Of a DNA stretch of 64,000 nt, positions 60,026-64,000 are shown one piece after another; within the stretch, counting starts at the first letter, position 1, and every line of letters begins with the position of its first letter. The notes below the pieces were generated by a model. The model ran no database searches. It was not told where the DNA came from and saw only the letters and a list, made by a program, of their open reading frames with translations. A program made the translations under genes and the position numbers. Source of the stretch: Streptomyces sparsogenes (GTDB taxonomy: Bacteria > Actinomycetota > Actinomycetes > Streptomycetales > Streptomycetaceae); NCBI RefSeq assembly GCF_001704635.1, contig NZ_MAXF01000038.1:124001-188000 (forward strand), read 5' to 3'.

Positions 60026-60390
60026 AGCGGCTCCCTGGGCCGTACGAGCGCGTACGTCCCTCCCCATAGGAGAGCAACCACGAGCCTATCCGGGGGCACG
60101 CCCCCGAACAGCGGATCGACGAACCGAGGTTGTCTTATTTTATTGGCAACTGAGGGTTCATCAGCATCGGGTCCGGGCGGCCGTACACACCGGCGTCCAC
60201 CGGACCTGGCCATATGCCACACCACGCCCCGGGCGGGGGATTGACGCAATCTCGACGCCCCCGGACGGGGGTCCTCTCCTACCCAAGGAGGACCCGGGCC
60301 CCGCCGCGTACGTCCCGAGTCCCGTACGGAAACCGGAGCGCGGGGTGATACCAGGGCCCCACGGGGCTGTGAACATGGGAGGACGCCACG
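60026..60390. other. 365-base upstream region of the ABC transporter
   Basis: No gene seen. It includes a short AT-rich tract (TTGTCTTATTTTATT near 60129-60143) that could hold promoter elements for the tRNA or the transporter. No clear terminator or riboswitch-like fold. Confidence 0.45.
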
Positions 60391-61203
60391 ATGTCCCCCA
60401 CAGCAGCGACAGGAGCCTCCACCGTGACCACGACCCCCTCCGGAGTCCAGGCCGCCCCCCGCGCCACCGCCGCGGCGCGCGCCACGGACCTCACCAAGGT
60501 CTACGGAGAGGGCGAGACCCAGGTCGTCGCCCTCGACGGCGTCTCCGTCGAGTTCCGGCAGGCCGAGTACACCGCCATCATGGGCCCGTCCGGCTCCGGC
60601 AAGTCGACGCTCATGCACTGCATGGCGGGTCTTGACACGGTCTCCGGCGGCTCGGCCCGCATCGGCGACGTCGAGCTGACCTCGCTCAAGGACAAGAAAC
60701 TCACCCAACTGCGCCGCGACAAGATCGGGTTCATCTTCCAGGCGTTCAACCTGCTGCCCACGCTGAACGCGCTGGAGAACATCACGCTGCCCATGGACAT
60801 CGCCGGCCGCAAGCCGGACCAGGCCTGGCTGGACCAGGTGGTGGACACGGTGGGGCTGTCCGGGCGACTCAAGCACCGCCCCGCCCAGCTCTCCGGCGGC
60901 CAGCAGCAGCGTGTCGCGGTGGCCCGCGCGCTGGCCGGCAAGCCCGAGATCATCTTCGCCGACGAGCCGACCGGCAACCTGGACTCCCGCTCCGGGGCCG
61001 AGGTCCTGGGCTTCCTGCGCAACTCGGTGCGCGAACTGGGCCAGACCGTGGTCATGGTCACCCATGACCCGGTCGCCGCGTCCTACGCCGATCGGGTGGT
61101 CTTCCTCGCCGACGGCCGGATCGTCGACGAGCTGCACGACCCGACCGCCGAGGCGGTGCTCGACCGGATGAAGCGCTTCGACGCCAAGGGCCGTACGAGC
61201 TGA
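60391..61203 (+). CDS. ABC transporter ATP-binding protein (MacB/LolD type)
   Basis: A 270-residue ATPase. Walker A MGPSGSGKST, Q-loop FIFQAFNLLPTLNALENI, signature LSGGQQQRVAVARALAGKPE, Walker B IIFADEPTGNLD and H-loop MVTHDP. This is the MacB/LolD branch, which moves substrates with an FtsX-type permease; that permease follows after 105 bases. The first 30 residues are a disordered Ala/Thr tail. ATG 60391 follows GGGAGGACG. Confidence 0.94.
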   Translation: MSPTAATGASTVTTTPSGVQAAPRATAAARATDLTKVYGEGETQVVALDGVSVEFRQAEYTAIMGPSGSGKSTLMHCMAGLDTVSGGSARIGDVELTSLKDKKLTQLRRDKIGFIFQAFNLLPTLNALENITLPMDIAGRKPDQAWLDQVVDTVGLSGRLKHRPAQLSGGQQQRVAVARALAGKPEIIFADEPTGNLDSRSGAEVLGFLRNSVRELGQTVVMVTHDPVAASYADRVVFLADGRIVDELHDPTAEAVLDRMKRFDAKGRTS

Positions 61204-61308
61204 GCCGGGCGCGCCGCCGGGCCCGGCCCCTCGGGCCGCCGGCCGGGGCGCGCGTCGGATCCACCACCTTCACGCTTCACCGCCGCCATCCCTCACTTGG
61301 ACACGCCC

Positions 61309-63852
61309 ATGCTCCGTACCGCCTTGCGCAACGTCCTCGCGCACAAGGCCCGGCTGATGATGACCGTGCTCGCCGTCCTGCTCGGCGTGGCCTTCGTCTC
61401 CGGCACCCTGGTCTTCACCGACACCATCTCCAGCGCCTACCAGAAGAGCTCGGAGAAGGGCTTCTCCGGCGTCGACGTCGCCATCAAGCCGGAGAAGTCC
61501 GACGACGACTCGGGAAACCCGGGCGCCGCGCCCCGGCTGACCCAGGGCCTGCTCGACCGGGCCGACAAGGTGCCCGGCGCGGCCTCGGCCACCGGCATCG
61601 TCTCCGGCTACACCGCCGTCGCCGACAAGAGCGGCGACCTGCTCGGCAACGGCTTCGCCAACGCCGGCGGCAACTACTACCCGGGCGCCGGCGGCAAGGA
61701 CCCCCGCTACACGCTGACCGACGGCCGCGCCCCCAAGTCCGCGGGCGAGGTCGCGCTCGACTCGAAGACCGCCGACCGCGGCCACTACAAGGTGGGCGAC
61801 TCCGTCCGGCTGTCCGTGGACGGCCCGGTGCGCCGGGAGAAGGTCGTCGGCGTCTTCTCCACCGATGACGGCAACGTCGCGGCGGGCGGCAGCCTGGTGC
61901 TGTTCGACACGCCCACCGCGCAGCGGCTGTTCGCCAAGCCGGGTGAATTCGGCGAGATCGACGTGAAGGCCGCCGCGGGCACCTCGCAGGCCGCCCTCAA
62001 GGCGGGCGTCGACAGGATTCTGCCGAAGGACGCCGAGGCCACCACCGGCCAGCAGCTCGCCGACGACCAGGCGGACCTGATCAAGCAGCAGATGAGCGGC
62101 ATGCAGACCGGCATGCTGGTCTTCGCCGGGATCTCGCTGTTCGTCGGCGTCTTCATCATCGCCAACACCTTCACCATGCTGGTCGCCCAGCGCACCCGCG
62201 AGCTGGCGCTGATGCGCGCGGTCGGCGCCTCCCGCCGCCAGGTGACGCGCTCGGTGCTGATCGAGGCCACCGCCGTCGGCGCGGTCGCGGCCGTCACGGG
62301 CCTCGCGGCCGGCATCGGCATCGGCGCCGGGCTGCGCTCGCTGCTCAACTCCACCGGGGCCACCGTCCCGGACGGCCCGCTGATCGTCTCCCCGACCGCC
62401 ATCGCCGTCTCGCTGCTGGTCGGCGTCGTGGTGACGGTGCTCGCCGCCTGGCTGCCCGGCCGCCGCGCCGCGAAGATCCCGCCAGTCGCCGCGATGAACA
62501 GCGTGCACGCCGCGCCGACCACCCGCGGCCTGGTGGTGCGCAACACCATCGGCGCGGTGCTCGCCGGGGCGGGTGCGGCCGGGGTGCTGGCCGGGAGCCG
62601 GATGGGCTCCGACGGCAAGCTCCCCATGGGGCTGGGCGCGGCCGTGCTGGTGGTGGGCGTGTTCGTGCTGACCCCGCTGCTGTCCCGGCCGCTCATCGCG
62701 GCCGCCGCCCCGGTGCTGCGCGCCTTCGGGATCTCCGGCAAGCTCGCCCGGCAGAACGCGGTGCGCAACCCCCGCCGTACCGCCGCCACGGCCTCCGCGC
62801 TGATGGTCGGGCTGACGCTGATCACCGGCATGACGGTGATCGCCGGCAGCGTCCAGAAGGGCATCGACAACATGGCCACCAGCGCCCTGAAGTCGGACTA
62901 CGTGGTCAGCCTGGGCGGATTCGACGGCATGCGCCCGCTCTCCCCGGACGTGGAGAAGACGCTGGGCGACCTGGACCAGGTGAACGCGCTCAGCCCGCTG
63001 CGCAACTCCGCGTCCCGCATCGAGGGCGACACCGAATACCTGACGGGCGTCAACGGGAAGACCGTCCGCGACCTGGTCTCGGTGGACTTCAAGGAAGGGT
63101 CCTTCGCCGGACTCGGCGGTGACAAGGTCGTGGTCGACGACAAGACCGCCGACCACTACGGCTGGAAGCGCGGGTCCGCCTTCACGGTCACCTACGAGGA
63201 CGGCCGCCGGGGGAAGCTGTCCGTGGTGGGCGTCTACGAGGGCAACCAGATGATCCGCGGCATCATGCTCGACAACGCCACCCTCAGCCCGCACATGCGC
63301 ACCGTGACCGACATGCAGGTCATGCTGAAGACCAAGGACGGGACCTCGGCCGCCACCAAGGACGCCATCGAGAAGGCGCTCGGCGACAACCCCGCCATCC
63401 AGGTGCAGGACAAGAAGGACATCTCCGACGGCATCGCCCAGTTCTTCACCCTGATGCTGAACATGCTGTACGGGCTGCTGGCCATGGCCGTCATCGTCGC
63501 GGTGCTGGGCGTCATCAACACCCTCGCGATGTCGGTGTTCGAGCGGTCCCAGGAGATCGGCATGTTGCGAGCCATCGGGCTGGACCGGCGCGGCATCAAG
63601 CGCATGGTGCGCCTGGAGTCGCTGGTGATCTCGCTCTTCGGCGGGGTGCTCGGGATCGGCCTCGGCCTCTTCTTCGGCTGGGCCGCCGGTGAGCTGATCT
63701 CCTCCGGCCTGCCCACCTACGAGCTGGTCCTGCCGTGGGGCCGGATGGCCGTCTTCCTGGTGCTGGCCGCGCTGGTCGGCGTCCTGGCCGCGCTGTGGCC
63801 GGCCCGGCGGGCGGCCAAGCTCAACATGCTGGCGGCCATCAAGGCCGAGTAG
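61309..63852 (+). CDS. FtsX-like/MacB-type ABC permease
   Basis: An 847-residue permease. A first membrane helix (RLMMTVLAVLLGVAFVSGTL) precedes a large extracytoplasmic MacB_PCD-like domain. FtsX block one follows (SLFVGVFIIANTFTMLVAQR, ELALMRAVGASRRQV), then a second extracytoplasmic domain. A C-terminal FtsX block ends the protein (LAMAVIVAVLGVINTLAMSV, EIGMLRAIGLDRRGI). It pairs with the ATPase just upstream, likely exporting peptides, lipids or drugs, or acting as a mechanotransducer. Start ATG 61309, with TTG 61297 as alternative. Confidence 0.93.
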   Translation: MLRTALRNVLAHKARLMMTVLAVLLGVAFVSGTLVFTDTISSAYQKSSEKGFSGVDVAIKPEKSDDDSGNPGAAPRLTQGLLDRADKVPGAASATGIVSGYTAVADKSGDLLGNGFANAGGNYYPGAGGKDPRYTLTDGRAPKSAGEVALDSKTADRGHYKVGDSVRLSVDGPVRREKVVGVFSTDDGNVAAGGSLVLFDTPTAQRLFAKPGEFGEIDVKAAAGTSQAALKAGVDRILPKDAEATTGQQLADDQADLIKQQMSGMQTGMLVFAGISLFVGVFIIANTFTMLVAQRTRELALMRAVGASRRQVTRSVLIEATAVGAVAAVTGLAAGIGIGAGLRSLLNSTGATVPDGPLIVSPTAIAVSLLVGVVVTVLAAWLPGRRAAKIPPVAAMNSVHAAPTTRGLVVRNTIGAVLAGAGAAGVLAGSRMGSDGKLPMGLGAAVLVVGVFVLTPLLSRPLIAAAAPVLRAFGISGKLARQNAVRNPRRTAATASALMVGLTLITGMTVIAGSVQKGIDNMATSALKSDYVVSLGGFDGMRPLSPDVEKTLGDLDQVNALSPLRNSASRIEGDTEYLTGVNGKTVRDLVSVDFKEGSFAGLGGDKVVVDDKTADHYGWKRGSAFTVTYEDGRRGKLSVVGVYEGNQMIRGIMLDNATLSPHMRTVTDMQVMLKTKDGTSAATKDAIEKALGDNPAIQVQDKKDISDGIAQFFTLMLNMLYGLLAMAVIVAVLGVINTLAMSVFERSQEIGMLRAIGLDRRGIKRMVRLESLVISLFGGVLGIGLGLFFGWAAGELISSGLPTYELVLPWGRMAVFLVLAALVGVLAALWPARRAAKLNMLAAIKAE

Positions 63853-63876
63853 GGCGGCTCCCCCGCACCAGAATCA

Positions 63877-63911
63877 CGAGCGCCGGACGGGCCCAGCCCG
63901 TCCGGCGCTCG
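63877..63911. terminator. Terminator after the FtsX-like permease
   Basis: A perfect 16-bp stem (63877-63892 with 63896-63911) with a CCA loop, between the permease gene and whatever lies to the right. Confidence 0.88.
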
Positions 63912-63939
63912 CGCCTGTCAGCCCCGCAGCTCGCCCTTG

Positions 63940-64000
63940 TCAGCCCCGCCAGTCGCGGGCGCGCAGCGGCATGCCGGACGCCCCACCCTCCGGCGTACGG
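63940..64000 (-). CDS. Possible 3' end of a gene entering from the right
   Basis: Read on the minus strand, a short frame gives RTPEGGASGMPLRARDWRG and a TGA at 63940. Only 19 residues are visible, so coding is uncertain and no family can be named. The terminator at 63877-63911 would fit a convergent gene here. Confidence 0.3.
   Translation of the reverse strand, partial: RTPEGGASGMPLRARDWRG

Overview
The window is chromosomal DNA from a high-GC actinomycete, almost certainly a Streptomyces. The signs are very high GC with third-position bias, many GTG and TTG starts, ATGA/GTGA stop-start overlaps, a BldG/SigF-type sigma module, XRE-DUF5753/DUF397 pairs and LAXTG/LPXTG-anchored surface proteins. 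Nothing was searched against a database; family names come from motifs and remembered homologues.

Region 1 (1-24.6 kb) is mostly core-like. It holds a GtrA membrane protein, an OmpR-type two-component system, a POT-type peptide transporter broken by a frameshift, and a four-gene surface-protein locus (sortase LAETG and LPQTG substrates around two membrane-anchored proteins). Next come an anti-sigma-type kinase and a STAS antagonist divergent from a SigB/F-type sigma factor, a TetR/oxidoreductase pair with a clear operator, and the histidine-utilisation operon hutU - M20 amidohydrolase - formimidoylglutamate deiminase - hutI. An oxidoreductase/MerR pair, a PLP decarboxylase, a small membrane protein and an RpiR-type regulator follow. 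The hutU promoter and the RpiR upstream region share an operator-like element, which suggests the regulator controls hut.

Region 2 (25.2-35.2 kb) is a complete thioamitide (thioviridamide-type) RiPP cluster: an 87-residue precursor ending in a 13-residue core, two phosphotransferase-like proteins flanking a HopA1-type protein, a Cys decarboxylase, a methyltransferase, YcaO, TfuA, a PhyH-type dioxygenase, a papain-like peptidase and a membrane protein. Most genes are coupled by 4-base overlaps.

Region 3 (35.2-43.4 kb) has a MatB-like acyl-CoA ligase, a small membrane protein, and a second RiPP system: an ATP-grasp graspetide set (precursor, ATP-grasp ligase, isoaspartyl-methyltransferase-like enzyme). 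It also holds a tRNA-like sequence with an enlarged anticodon arm, an HTH remnant, a double-NUDIX protein and an XRE/DUF397 pair.

Region 4 (43.4-50.8 kb) is housekeeping: cystathionine beta-synthase with a coupled 60-residue ORF, an SGNH hydrolase, a thiolase, hypothetical proteins and a Bax-inhibitor-1-like membrane protein.

Region 5 (50.96-59.97 kb) is a genomic island in the 3' end of tRNA-Leu(TAA), bounded by 24-bp direct repeats. It carries a radical SAM/SPASM - thymidylate-kinase-like - endonuclease/exonuclease/phosphatase-like operon with a MazG-like protein, a cysteine-rich duplicated protein, a four-gene overlapping regulatory operon, an XRE-TPR regulator and only an N-terminal integrase-like fragment. 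The window ends with a MacB-type ABC transporter (ATPase and FtsX-like permease).
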